A stretch of 64,000 nt of DNA from Stenogyne calaminthoides (taxonomy: Eukaryota; Streptophyta; Magnoliopsida; Lamiales; Lamiaceae): the NCBI GenBank assembly GCA_037126765.1, contig JBBCBC010000016.1, positions 17,286,728 to 17,350,727 on the forward strand, given 5' to 3'. Shown here piece by piece: positions 11,005 to 22,254 of this stretch. The notes beneath the pieces are model-generated. The model saw only the letters and a list, made by a program, of their open reading frames with translations. It had not been told where the DNA came from and ran no database searches. Every line of letters begins with the position of its first letter. Within the stretch, counting starts at the first letter, position 1. The position numbers and the translations under genes were made by a program.

Positions 11005-11018
11005 ATTTCCCCTTTTTG
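11005..11018 (-). promoter_or_regulatory. Polypurine tract, family A (-)
   Basis: Reads AAAAAGGGGAAAT on the minus strand immediately upstream of the 3' LTR; the counterpart is at about 44781-44794 on the + strand. It primes plus-strand cDNA synthesis. Confidence 0.75.
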
Positions 11019-11157
11019 ATGAAACCAAAACACTTTGAGAAACCAAATACCGGTTGATAAAAAATAGAACAGTTAAGAGCATATAATCAGAAGACAATGA
11101 GACTTTGTCTTAGGATCGTAAAAATAAACTTTTCTCATTAAAAATGTTGATTACATG

Positions 11158-14100
11158 TTACATCGTAAAAGTTTGAAAATAATAACACCGATCCCGAGTA
11201 GTCTTCGATTCTTCACTCTTTAGGCTTGTATCCTTCCGCATCTCTTTTGATCTTGAGGTACGTTGAAAATCGATAAAGTTTCCATTTGACATCATCATCT
11301 GCCGAGGATCGCTTATGTCCGTTCTGCGGATGTCAAAATAGAATCTTTGAAATGCCATCTGTCAAATGAGCCATCCGCCTTCTTCGAGTACTCCAATGAT
11401 CATACTCTTGGCGAGTTATTTTTACATTGATAAGCTTGGCCTCATTTTCCGGATACTTGAAAATCCGGGTATATATTTTCTAACCAAATTGAGGAATTCT
11501 TCATCGAGAGATTCTTCTTGTGGAACAAGATTAAGAACATAGGCATCCGAAGCCATTCACTCGATCTTATTCCATTCCTCAAATTTCTTAGCATGCTTGC
11601 AGCAGCTTTTTGGATGATCTCATCAACTCTTCTTTGGCGGCTTAGGTTCCGCACGGATTTTCCAAATTTCTTCCTTTCTTCGCTCTCGATCCGAATTTCT
11701 TCTTGATTTTTTTCGCCTCTTTTTTTTTTTCCCCCTTCTTTCTTCTTGGCTTTTTTCGGCTTCTTCAAATTCTTCGCTCTTTGGACATCTTTTTTTCAAA
11801 GAAAGAGTTTGTGATGTCCCTCAAGACTGTTATGTCGATTGGTTTCTCATTCTCGTCCTTCCCCTTTTTGGTTTGATCAAAAAGAGTAGTGAGGTGGGAG
11901 GTCAGAGAACCAAAGTTGACTGCGATCGCCCTGTTGAGATCTGCAACAGATATGCCTTGAGTTTGAGCAGTTAGATTTTGAATCTTCGATATCAGCTCAG
12001 TCTTGACAGATTCCATGGCAGTAGAGAGTGTTTTAATCAGTTTGTCAAGTTTCTCTTCTGTCAATTCTAGCTTGTCAGTGAGCATCAGAAAAGAAACTTG
12101 TTGTTGATCCACCGAGTCGGGCTTTGGCATCAACGGTCTTTATCGATTCAAATTGACGAAGATGGACACTGATTTGGGAGAACTGATCTTTGATTGCCCC
12201 AATCTGGGAAATAACCAATTCCCTTTGATCTGTTATTTCTTTGATGGCAATCTGCCTTTGATCAGCTATCAGTCCCTCAACTTCTTCTTTCAGGAGATCT
12301 TTGAGACAAGATTTGATCTCCTGAAGTTGATCAGTAGTGACGTGTGATGTTGGAATGTTGGGTGTCACTTGATCTGATTCAGTTGTTTGTGCCTCCAGTG
12401 GTTGGTCATGAACTGCAGCACCAGCTCCACTATCATCGGCAGCTCCTGCATCCTTCATGATGGCATCTGCTTCAGGAGCTTTGTCAGCAGTCTCCAGTTT
12501 GTCCTGTTCCGGCAACCCTAGCTTCCTGTGGATCAGATCTTTGACAGATTTAGCAGTTATCAGCTCAGCTGGTGATCCCACTTTAGCAGATTTCCTCATG
12601 TCGAAATCGAAGTCTGCAAACTTATCCGCACCTCCCATCTGTTCAATAATTATTATAAAGTCTGAGAAGCTTTTTAATCGAAGATCTCTCCAGGTGAGGA
12701 TCTCCATAACTTCCTCTCTTATGGCAGGATGGGCGACCAGTTCTGGATACAACTCATCAATTTCTCTTTCGATTCGCATTCATCAATTTCCCAGTTATGA
12801 TCTTTGTTGATCTGGACTCGAAATTGTCTGTCGGTTCATTTGATGAGATGTGGAGGGTTAAGTTGTGCTTGAGTAAGGCGGAAGTTGGTTGATCGGTTCG
12901 ACTGCGAGAGGTTCTCTTTGCGGAAGCAGTGCTTACGTTTCCATCGGAGTAAGCTTTTACGGTTCGCGAATCGATGCGATTTGAGTTCGAGTTGCGGTGG
13001 AAGAATAGGAGAGACATGCTCAGCACCATTAGTCCGAGTGGTGAATCAGCTCGAGCTTGAGGAGAAGGAGATCGATCGGCTTGTGCTTCTTCCTCCAGAA
13101 TGATCTGGCGAGCTCTCGGCTTGAGAAGCCTGCCCGTCGATTTTTCACCTAATTTTTGTGTTGCAACAGACTGATCTGGCGCTCTTTCTTCATCTGACTC
13201 ATCTTCAAGCATCGTCATGGAGGCTTGCTTCGCCTTCTTCGGCCTCTTTTCCTGGGCCTTCACCAGTTTTCTTTTCTTCTTCTGGGGGGCATCTGGTGTA
13301 GACAAAGTTGCTTTCTTGCTTTTTCCTTTCTTCGTCTATGGAGGGGTTGGCGCGATATCATCGTCTCAGTGGCCCAAAGATGGGTGAAATGGTCGGAGAA
13401 AGGCCTTATAGGACTTCAAATCCAATCTGTTCCCCATTTCAAGATAAAGCGGTTTATCTTTCGTAATAACCGCAACCTTGTTGAGATTGCCGATCTTTTT
13501 TCTTCGATATATACCTCCAGTTCATTGACTCCAAATTTCTCATGTTCTTGGAGCGAGAATGGCCTTCAGAACCCGTGCGATTGATGTTCTTGGCTTCATC
13601 AATTATTGTACCATCTGCATACATTTTGACGGATGTAAGAGCATCTAAATGAATGTAATACCCATAATTGTTTTTGACAATATGTCAAACAACAATCGGT
13701 ATTTCCTCTTGAGCATTGGCCTAACAAAACCTAACGTATGATGTTTGTCAGCCTCTCTGAAGAGCTCTTTTCTGATCAGCTCATCTTCGTTCTCCTCAGA
13801 ATGAGCAAAAGAGATCCGGCCCTTTTGGTAGGTCAATGACGGGTTATATCATCATTCGTCGGTCTGATTTCTTCTCCGCTGATTTGCCGAGAAGCGGTTC
13901 ATTTTAAAACGTCTCAGATCCACTCTTAAATTCCTTAGGAATTTAGTGCTTCATATTTGCATCACCGGATTGCGTTGAGCGTATAAAAATTTCTCAAGGC
14001 CTGCTTTTCGCAGAATTTGCTCGACCTCCATGGATTCCGGATCATGAGTGATATTGAACTGTACGAACTTATCATCCACAATCTTTGTTGCCGATTCGAT

Positions 14101-14171
14101 AATTGCACATTATCTTTCCCATTCCGTGGGTGACCATCTACAAAGGGATGGACCCGATTAAAGTTGTGCAT
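11158..14171 (-). pseudogene. Retrotransposon accessory ORF, family A (-), broken
   Basis: About 3 kb between pol and the 3' LTR, present as at least six pieces: 13962-14171, 13645-13836 (KPMLKRKYRLLFDI-type block, as at 41757-41966), 12757-13305 (Lys/Arg-rich), 12075-12779 (RYPEL/TWRDL-type segment and helices), 11765-12133 (coiled-coil-like) and 11442-11768 (Lys/Glu-rich). The order matches the accessory ORF at 41394-44583 on the + strand, so this is one gene in decay. No membrane span is evident, which argues against a classical envelope protein. Unknown function; the N-terminal block recalls the plant transposon-associated domain described for the other copy. Confidence 0.7.
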
Positions 14172-14899
14172 ATATATATAAGAACATCACATATCTGGAA
14201 ACCAAGAAACAATAAAGCATAACACAGATAAAAGCATTTAAGATCAATGGATTTAAAAAAGTACATCAAATAAACATAAATTACCAGATTCTCGCTTTTT
14301 TGGAAAGATGATTTTGAAACTTAGGAAAAACACTTTGAATCGAGAGAAGTAATCTGAGTTTTCTCGAGAATAAATCGCAAGTTTTTGAAATGGAAAACTC
14401 GTATGGTTTTTGATGAACTTTATAAAGACGAGGAGGGAAAAAGAAGACAAGATTTGGAAGATCAACCGCTTGAAAAGATTAAACGCCCCAGATTAAGCGG
14501 TTTTTGATCGTAGGGTCGAAAAGCACGCATTTAAAAACCTTTTGGATTTAAAAGCACATTTAGTAGCGCTTAATACATGTTCCCCACGTCCGCATTAAAT
14601 GATTTGCGGGGAATACGCCACAAGGATAATGGGTACAAGAAGGCAAATAATATCGATAAGATCCGATAAATAAGCAAAGAACAAGAGAAAAGAAAAGCGA
14701 TCTGGTTGATCGATATTGTAATCACCAATACCACTTGTCCATGTTGATTTCACTTGTTGATCTTAGTATTCCGCCTAAGCCTTAAAATTTCCCAACCGAT
14801 CCTTTTAACTTATCTTCTTCACTTGCATCCGATTTGTTGAAGTTTCAAGCTCAACCGATCTTCCTTGAATACGCCCTCGATTTCCTTCCGATCCTCCTT
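14172..14899 (-). other. Spacer between captured module and accessory ORF, family A (-)
   Basis: No convincing ORF. The part around 14480-14870 aligns with the reverse complement of 40620-41160 in the + strand element, confirming it as a normal part of the family A spacer upstream of the accessory ORF. Confidence 0.6.
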
Positions 14900-16036
14900 G
14901 ATCGGTTGAAGTTCCCCTTCAACCGATATTTCGCTTTTTCCATAGATCGATGTATCCGATTTGTTGGAGTTTCAAGCTCACCGATCTTCCTCATCCGATC
15001 GACCAGATGTAATCAGATTTTAGTTGACCTAATTTGATTCTTCTCAGATCAAGCCAATTCTTGGGATAAGTGTTACCGCCAAAACTTAGTCTAGAATAGT
15101 AGCTTCTATTCCCTAAGTTGGCGCGATTTGACATCTTGTAATTATCGCCCGAATCTTTCGATATGTCAATCCGCCAGAATTTATCCAATTATCGGTCGCG
15201 TGATTCCTACACGTCCTTTTTGGTGCGATTTTCTCTAAAGGTTTTGAGAACTCGAATTTGCATTTGCACCCTTGCTTGGTCTCTATAAATTGGACCAATT
15301 GTTTTACACAACATAACCCAATCACCATATTTATCTTCTTTGTAGAATCATGTATCCTGGTGAACCCTTATTTCCTAGGTTAAACTTCGGTCAAACACTT
15401 TTACCCCTTTTTTCAATGATTTCACTTCTCAAAATCATCCCTGTGTCCCCTTATCACCGTCTTCGTCGCCATCAAATACTTCACATACAATCGCGTTGCT
15501 AAAGCTTCTCTACCACCGAGGCGGCGGTTCTCGCTATCGCGAATCGAGAAGACACTTCTCCTAACCGTATGCACCTTGTGTGTCTATCGAGATGACGTAA
15601 CCGCATCAACAGACTCGATGCAAAATGAACATGAGTTTGATGTACGGTCTCGCATCGAACAACGGTGATGCCCGTATATCAACTCACCATTTAATGTTGG
15701 AGAGCCCAATCGACTCTTTCTTAGGGCTCTGGCTTAAAAATCCTATCAACGCCGCTCTCGCTCCAATCGGGTTTTAGCTTGACGATCGGGCTTAGATTAT
15801 TTTTAAGCCTCTCTCACCCTTGTTAAGTGGGGAAAATGAGAGCATCGATTTAAAATCTCTCTCTCCCACTTCTTCAAGGGTTAGGATGAGGGTTTAGTGT
15901 TAAGGTTTTCGGGTTTAGGGTTTAGGGTTTATGTCTTGACCTCCCAGTCCTCTTGTACTTGTATCTTGTAATGTAACCCCGACCTTCGGTCTTTATTAAT
16001 GAAAATTTATGTTATTTCATTGTTGTGTAAAATTCC
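14900..16036 (+). other. Antisense gene-like module inside the family A spacer
   Basis: This 1.1-kb segment is missing from the equivalent place in the + strand family A element but is present, reverse-complemented, at about 36155-37290 in element D. On the + strand, antisense to the retroelement, it has the outline of a transcription unit: CTATAAATTGGACC near 15282, ATG at 15350 about 60 bases later, a short broken frame, AAACCCT-type words (as TTTAGGG) near 15910-15930, and a terminal part with TTGTAATGTAACC and AATGAAAA near 15970-16000. The frame from 15350 stops after 51 codons, and I cannot identify a protein. It may be a captured host gene remnant or an antisense gene of the retroelement. 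Confidence 0.5.
15283..15290 (+). promoter_or_regulatory. Candidate TATA box of the antisense module
   Basis: TATAAATT in the context CTCTATAAATTGGACCAA. The same word with the same surroundings occurs on the minus strand at about 36901-36914 in element D, so it has been kept in both copies while the neighbouring frame has not. Confidence 0.4.
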
Positions 16037-16264
16037 TCATCCTTATGCGATTTTAAGCTTTAATCTTGTAAAATCTTGTTGAATTTGAATTTCAAATTAA
16101 TCGACTTACAAAAGTATAACCGAATGATTTAATCGATAATCCTTTAAACGATCGATTCATTTAATCGATAAACTTTAAATCGATCAAGACCTTCTCATAT
16201 CAGTTCCTTGATTGATCTTCTGATCAGTTGAGATACCAAATTCAACTGATTTCACTTGAACTGA
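16037..16264 (-). other. Spacer after RNase H, family A (-)
   Basis: Short non-coding stretch rich in ATCGAT words. It follows the RNase H stop directly; the bases nearest pol resemble the sequence after 40599 in the + strand copy. I see no other feature. Confidence 0.5.
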
Positions 16265-18000
16265 TTAGTTTCTTAACCAGCTGGTTCTGGAGATCATTCC
16301 ATCAAACATTTTAGGTGCATTTTCTCCAAGATCCAGAAGCCCTAGCTCATTGCATAATTCTCTGAATCTGATCTCAGCTAGTGGCTTGGTTAGAATATCA
16401 ACTTTTCTCAGATATCGGTATGAATCTTTTCCATTCGATATTCTTCTTTTCAACATGATCTCTTATAAAATGGTGTCCTGACATCCACATGCTTGCATCT
16501 TGTATGTAGAACAGGATTCTAAAGTGATTGCAATAGCACTATTACTGTCACAGAAAATAGGTACATTCTTAGCTTCAATGTTATAATCCCTCAGCGCCGA
16601 CTAAGCCAGAGCCATTGGGAACAACAACTTCCTGCAGCCCATATATTCTGCTTCAGTAGTAGATGTTGCAACTGATGTCTGCTTCTTTGAAAACCACGAG
16701 ATCGGTTTTTATTTCCAAAGAACCGACAAGTTCCCCGAGGTGGATTTTTCTCATCAATCTTGCAACCTCCATAATCGTAATCGTAATACCCACTAAGCTC
16801 TAGATTATCATCTGATGGGTAAAATAAACCAAGGTTTATTGTCCCCTTCAGATACTTAAGAATCCGCTTAGCTGCTTCTAGGTGACTTATCATTGGATTT
16901 GCCTGAAATCTGGCACATACACCTATCATGGTTATATATCGGGTCTCACGGCAAATGGTATAGTAAAGATCCAATGAGAGCCCTATATTCCTTCCGATTT
17001 GTTTTTTCGACCATCCTCATCCGGATCTATCTTGAATCCAAATCATCATAGGAATTTTGGCTTTTTTACAATTTTGAACTCCAAACTTAGCCAATAAATT
17101 CTAGTGTACTTTGCTTGGCGAGATGAATATCCCTTCATACTTTGCTTTTACTTGAAGACCCAAAAAGTAATTCATCCGACCCATCATGGACATCTCGAAC
17201 TTCCCTTGCATCGGTTCTTTGAATCTTTCACATAGACTCTTGTTAGGAGATCCAAGATGATGTCGCCCACGTAAATCTGAACCATCGTAATATCTTTTCC
17301 ATCTTCTATTCTCGAATAAGGTTCTCCTTTATTCCTTTAGTGAACCCACTTCGATCAAGAACCGAGAGAGTGTATCATACCAAGCTCGAGGAGCTTGTTT
17401 CGTGCCATAAAGAGCTTTTTCGTAAACGGTACACTTGGTTGTTCTTTTTCAAAGCCCGGAGGTTGTTCGACATAAACTTCCTCTCGCTAGTACCCCGCTT
17501 AAAAATGCACTCTTTACGCCCATCCATCGATACACAATGAACCCTCTCGTGGGGAAGCATATGCCGTAAATGAAATTAATGGCTTCTAGACGAGCGACTG
17601 GTGCAAAGGTCTCATCATAATCAATTCCTTCTGATTGTGAATACCCCTTAGCAACTAGTCTTGCCTTATTTCTGGTGATGACATTTTTCTCATCTCTTTG
17701 TTCTTGAAAACCCACTTCGTGCCAATTATGTCTTGATGATTTGGTCCGCCTCTACCAGTTCCCAAACTTGATTTCTCTCGAATCGCTCTCTTTCTTCCTG
17801 CATGGCTAGAATCCAAATTTTGCGCCTTGTAGAGCTTCCTCTATTGTTGTTGGTTCCTTCATAGACAAATAACAAAGAATACATGGCACTTTCACCAACT
17901 GATGTCTAGTTTTAACTTTATCGATGGGGGTTATCCGATCCTTGGATGACTAGTTATCCGATTCGCTCTAATTTGCGTCGGTTTGGAGAACATCATCCAT
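16265..18000 (-). pseudogene. Copia reverse transcriptase and RNase H, family A (-), broken
   Basis: Aligns in pieces with 34373-34803 plus 39498-40599. RT is recognisable at 17449-17715 (RNKARLVAKGYSQSEGIDYDETFAPVARLEA, GVKSAFLSGVL). The active-site box at 17262-17273 reads YVGD rather than YVDD, which would abolish polymerase activity if real. RNase H pieces cover 16591-16974 (HLEAAKRILKYLKGT) and 16265-16456, ending in LGLLDLGE and SWLRN like the intact copy at 40599. Numerous frame changes. Confidence 0.85.
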
Positions 18001-18634
18001 TTCGATAAAAAATTTCATTACTAGTGGATTGGGAGTGGTGCGTAATTATGATCCACTTGATAAGAACATGTCTCAAATGATGTTGGACTCATCATGTGTT
18101 TGATGTCTGTTCGCGGGGAACTTCAGTGTTCCCCCGAACCGGATGGTTCGATTGATATTTATCTCACCAGACGAACTTCTTCAATCGATAGATTTTTCAT
18201 ACCTTAGATCCGAATGATCCGTGAATCAGCTAAATCCGAATGTATACCGTTATGGTTTCGATTCTTTTCCTTGATCATTAGTCGATCCATTTTCCGAGCA
18301 TCGGTGCTTGTTGATCGTGTACATCTTGTTCTCGAGGCGTATTTCTCTTGTTCGTAAGATGCTTCATCAAAGACTACATGGGGTGTTTCTTCCACAAGTA
18401 GGGTTCGCTCATTGTAAACCCCGAAGCCTTGCTAGATGAGGAATATCCTAAGAATATACCCTCATCCGACTTGGCCTCAAAAGTCTTCAACCGACTCTTC
18501 CCATTGTTGTGTATGAAACACTTACACCCAAAAAACATGGAAGTAAGAGACACGAGGTTTTCTCGTCCTTCCACACGCTTCATAGGGTGTTTTGTAGTGA
18601 GCCTTAGTCGAAGACATCTGCTCGAGTATGGCAT
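18001..18634 (-). pseudogene. Integrase C-terminal region, family A (-), broken
   Basis: Contains FGCKCFIHNNGKSRLKTF and DEGIFLGYSSSSKAS at 18374-18634, then ETPHVVFDEASYEQEKY at 18204-18395, the same order as 33605-33860 on the + strand. The 3' part toward 18000 matches the acidic linker before RT only in fragments. Confidence 0.75.
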
Positions 18635-18685
18635 GCAAAGGTTGATTGCTTTTGCCCGAAACGGCTTGGTATCGCATGTTCAAAT

Positions 18686-19424
18686 TTAACATCGTCTGAA
18701 AGCAGCTTTTTTGAGAGTTCTGTCTCCGCTCAAATTTACTCCATTTTGTTGTATGCGTCCTTGCAACCGATGTTTGATGTCAGATACCAAACTTAGAGCA
18801 AAAAAAATCGCAATAAAAGAGTTCGTAAATTTCAGATTTTTATCCGATCCGATTTTTACTACAATCGACACCCTTCTCATTTTGTAATCTTTTAGCGAAT
18901 CGGGTATCTTCGTTGTCGTCTCATTCTTCTTATGTAAGAATATAACCCAGGTAAACTTGGAATAGTCATCCACGATTACCAGAGTATATTTGCGTCCGCT
19001 GAGACTGACTGGTGTAACTGGTCCAAATAGATCCATATGAAGCAAAATTAGATTCATTGATGCCGGTCCGGAATTCCCTTGATTGAAGCTTTGACTGTTT
19101 TTTCCTTCCGACATGCAAGACATGTCCGATCCTTTGAAAATACTTCATTCGGAAGTCCTTCCACTAGAGACATCCTTGCTATCTTATTAAGAGTTTTAAA
19201 GTTCAGATGGCTCATTCTTTTGTGCCAGAGCCAACTGCTACTTTTGGAACTCTTGACAATCAGGCATGCATTTCTTGGGCAACTGTTCCAATCAGCTATG
19301 TAGATCGTCCCTTTCTTTGAACCAGTTAGCAAAATTTGTTGAGTGGCTCGATTCTTGATAGTGCATTGATCAGTCGAGAACTCAACACTGAATCCGTTGT
19401 CGCAGAATTGTGAAACCGATAATA
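18686..19424 (-). pseudogene. GAG-pre-integrase and integrase core, family A (-), broken
   Basis: Continues the protease interrupted by the solo LTR: SVSQFCDNGF immediately left of the insertion. It retains the zinc-finger histidines (WHKRMSHLN) and the cysteine pair CLAC at 19054-19491, the first catalytic Asp in LLHMDLFGP, and VIVDDYSKFTWVIF. The region that should hold the second Asp and the Glu is frame-shifted and degraded (QQNGVN remains). An integrase from this copy could not be functional. Confidence 0.85.
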
Positions 19425-21024
19425 GGTTGTGTAGGTCCCGAATTTGAAACCCATTTTGCGCGTGCGGAAGCAAACATTTCATGTGATGCATATAAAAACA
19501 GGGGAGAGGGCAGAGTGATTACAGATTTTTTGTGCATTTTAAGCTCATGTGTGTTGTTTTGCTTATAATCGAATGCATATGGCAAGTAAGAGCATAAAGC
19601 AGTAAAGAACACACGATTTTATAGTGGTTCGGACAACTCGTCCTACATCCACTCTTCCCTTCATGGGGCACCAACTTAACCAACTGGACTTAGTTTAATG
19701 TGTTAGTCCAACACCCAACAGATGTTTACCGAGTTCACACTCAAACGGGACATATCACCCTCACGGGATTGCCTACCCTCCCTTTCGGGATTGCTAGATG
19801 TTTACCGAGTTCACACTCAATTACAAACTTAACCGACTCTTGAGTTTGGGTATAAGATTGTTTGGTTTCCAACTAGGTTGAGATTTTCCCTTACATTTGT
19901 TTAGCCTCAATGCTAAGGATGGGAAAATCTCTCTAAGCTTAGGATATAGCATTTGTGCTTAGATCTAGGGTAGAACACTTTTGAATATATGTGTGTATTT
20001 CTTGCTCTGTGTTCTATGGTGGGAATGCTTGATGATTTGGCTTGATGGATGTTTCACGCACTTTTCCACATCTGATAATGAGGGAAGAACTTGTATTTAT
20101 AGTGTGGATTTGAATGTTACCATTGGAGAGAATCACATTCAAATCCATACTATTCTCTGTAGGTTCTGCAGCTTTTCCAGGCTGGTTGTCTTCCTCTCAT
20201 TGGTCCATGTCAGCTGATTCAACGGCTATATTCCTCGATTCCTCGCCTTGGAACCATTCAGATCATCGAGCCTCGGTGTCTTCGAGATATACCGAGTCTT
20301 GGTGACTTTCTCTTCAATGACCTTATCCCGATCAGCATACCGACACTCAGTGGTTGAGAAGTTCGTTCTCTGAATCTGCATAATCGACCCTCAGTCACTT
20401 GCACTTCGAGCTAACCGATCATCGATGGCGTTCTGATTCTCAGTGCACATGAGTTCAGATGACTTCTCTTCTGATCTGGTATGCATATTTCTGGTTTTCT
20501 GATATCTGATTTCTTCTCGCCGATCGATCGATCACATGATCGGATCGATTATAGCATCAGTCGACATATCGGTTTTCTGCGTAGTTCATCAGATTATCAT
20601 ATTTAAGTTAGCATATCAGGTTAACACATCTGGTCTCAATCACGTCTGATCTTGACCATCTGCTCATCTTCATATCTGATCTCGATCACGTCTGATCTCG
20701 ATCAGTCTCATCTGCTCCTCTTCTGATCTGCAACCTTCTCTTACGATCGGTCATCCGGTCATCGATCTTCGATCGCTTAACTTTTACTTCTCTTCTGATT
20801 TTGCTCAGCTCATCAGTTAACTCCGGAACTCATCTTACTCATCTGATCTCGATCAGTCTCATCTGCAGCCTCGCCTGATCTCGATCATCTGTCTGATTTC
20901 GTGAGTTCCCCCTCAATTTGTTCTCTCGTTCCCCCTCAACCTGTTATCTGTAAATCAGCTTCAATAACACAGGTTGATAATGTTTTGGCATAAATCATCA
21001 AAACTAAAATATCCCAACAGGTTG
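19425..21024 (-). mobile_element. Solo LTR, family C, with 5-bp target duplication GGTTG
   Basis: The LTR itself is 19430-21019 (1590 bp). On the minus strand it starts TGTTGGGATATTTTAG and ends CGGGACCTACA. It is flanked by GGTTG at 19425-19429 and 21020-21024. Removing the LTR and one GGTTG restores the pol reading GLKHNL-LSVSQFCDNGF, which proves the insertion site. No internal region is present, so it is the product of LTR-LTR recombination. Its later two thirds resemble the LTRs of element D; a TATA-like TATAAATA lies (minus strand) near 20095. Confidence 0.92.
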
Positions 21025-21250
21025 TGCTTCAGACCTTCGACATACGAGACTAAAGTTACTTGTACATCATCATTCTCTAAGGTTCCGAATCCTTTGGTGT
21101 AGCCAAAGTTATCATCACCGAAGAGTACACGCGGGCCTTTCTGTTCTATGTAAGAGCTGAGGAGATGTTTGCTTCCAGTCATGTGCCTTGAGCATCCACT
21201 ATCGATGTACCAGATAGTTGCTTGCACACCTCCTTTGTTGGCCGACCCAC
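21025..21250 (-). pseudogene. Copia protease N-terminal part, family A (-)
   Basis: Encodes ATIWYIDSGCSRHMTGSKHL, with the catalytic Asp-Ser-Gly of the retroviral aspartic protease intact, then RVLFGDDNFGYTKGFGTL. The frame is cut by the solo LTR after GLKHNL. The protein would release Gag, PR, RT and INT from the polyprotein. Confidence 0.85.
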
Positions 21251-21268
21251 GCGATCCTGCGCACCAAA

Positions 21269-22254
21269 TCAGGCTTTAGGTACCCTTTTGATTGGGTCCC
21301 GAGGGGTTAGGATTAGTTTTAGGGATCCATACAAACGAGCACTTCTATTGTGTTCAGTTAGATCAGAAGGCCTGATTTGTCTCCCATACCTATCAACATA
21401 ATCATACGTCTCTTTATATGCTTTCTGATTAGTATGATTATTAGTGTGAACCTTGGGTGACTTAGAAGACTTGGGATTTATCTTTTCTATTTGTCTTCTT
21501 TTCATCCATGTGGTTACGTGTGCGTGACCTAGATTTACGATTCGATTTGCTACCATCGAAAAGATTCATATCTTTTCGCATAGGTGGTTTTTGCAGTTTA
21601 CGAAGCATGCTTATTAGGCGGTGACCTTGATTGGGTCTCGATTGTACTTCCCTTTTAAAAGTTGTCTTTTTCGATTCTCGATCTGTTGATCGTGTTGAGG
21701 TCTCTTCGTAAGAACCGGGTTCTTCCGGTTGATTCCTCGGCTGATGCTTTACCAGTTGGGGTCCATTTTTGTTTCCCTTCTGGTTAGGCACCTGCCTTAC
21801 CTGCTCAACCGGTCTTTTTCCCTTATTAGATACATGTTTGGCTTTTGGTGTATCTTTTTCAGAAACACGTCTGATTACACCTTTTTTTTGAGATGAATCA
21901 CCGGGGCTTTTGAGGATGTGGAAGGTTCTCATAGCCAAGTCCTTTCTTATTAATCGTTGTTCAAAAATAGGCGTTCATGTCTTGAACGGTTTTAGATGAT
22001 TTTGAAAAACCTCTATTTTCTTACGCAGATTATCCTCGATGATTTTAGACTTTCATGCTTTTGGAACAACTCATCGAATTTTGCTTGCAGGATTTTGAAG
22101 TCATCATCTTGCTGTTTGTTAATTGCCAGCTGATCTTTGATCTGCTTCTCCCGATCGAAGCTTTAACTTCGAGAATTTTAAATTTCTTAGTTGCCTTCGA
22201 GAGCTTTTGGTGATCTAAGTTCGAGGGCTTTCTTGAGATCATTTTGTTTAGCAA
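21269..22254 (-). pseudogene. Gag-pol linker, family A (-)
   Basis: Pieces at 22045-22254, 21462-21938 and 21269-21556. The second matches 32043-32576 on the + strand (QKGNKNGPQLVKHQPRNQ), a basic Gln/Pro/Lys-rich segment. The third ends in the YDYVDRYGRQIRPSDL block found just before the protease. Low complexity; function unknown. Confidence 0.7.

Noticed and set aside
11700..11740. Poly-T/C run as a terminator or assembly gap
   Set aside because: It falls in the Lys/Glu/Gly-rich coding part of the accessory ORF (AAA/GGG codons on the minus strand).
15350..15502. Host protein-coding gene at the ATG of the antisense module
   Set aside because: The frame is 51 codons, the counterpart in element D has a different broken frame, and no family is recognisable. 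Kept only as a gene-like module.
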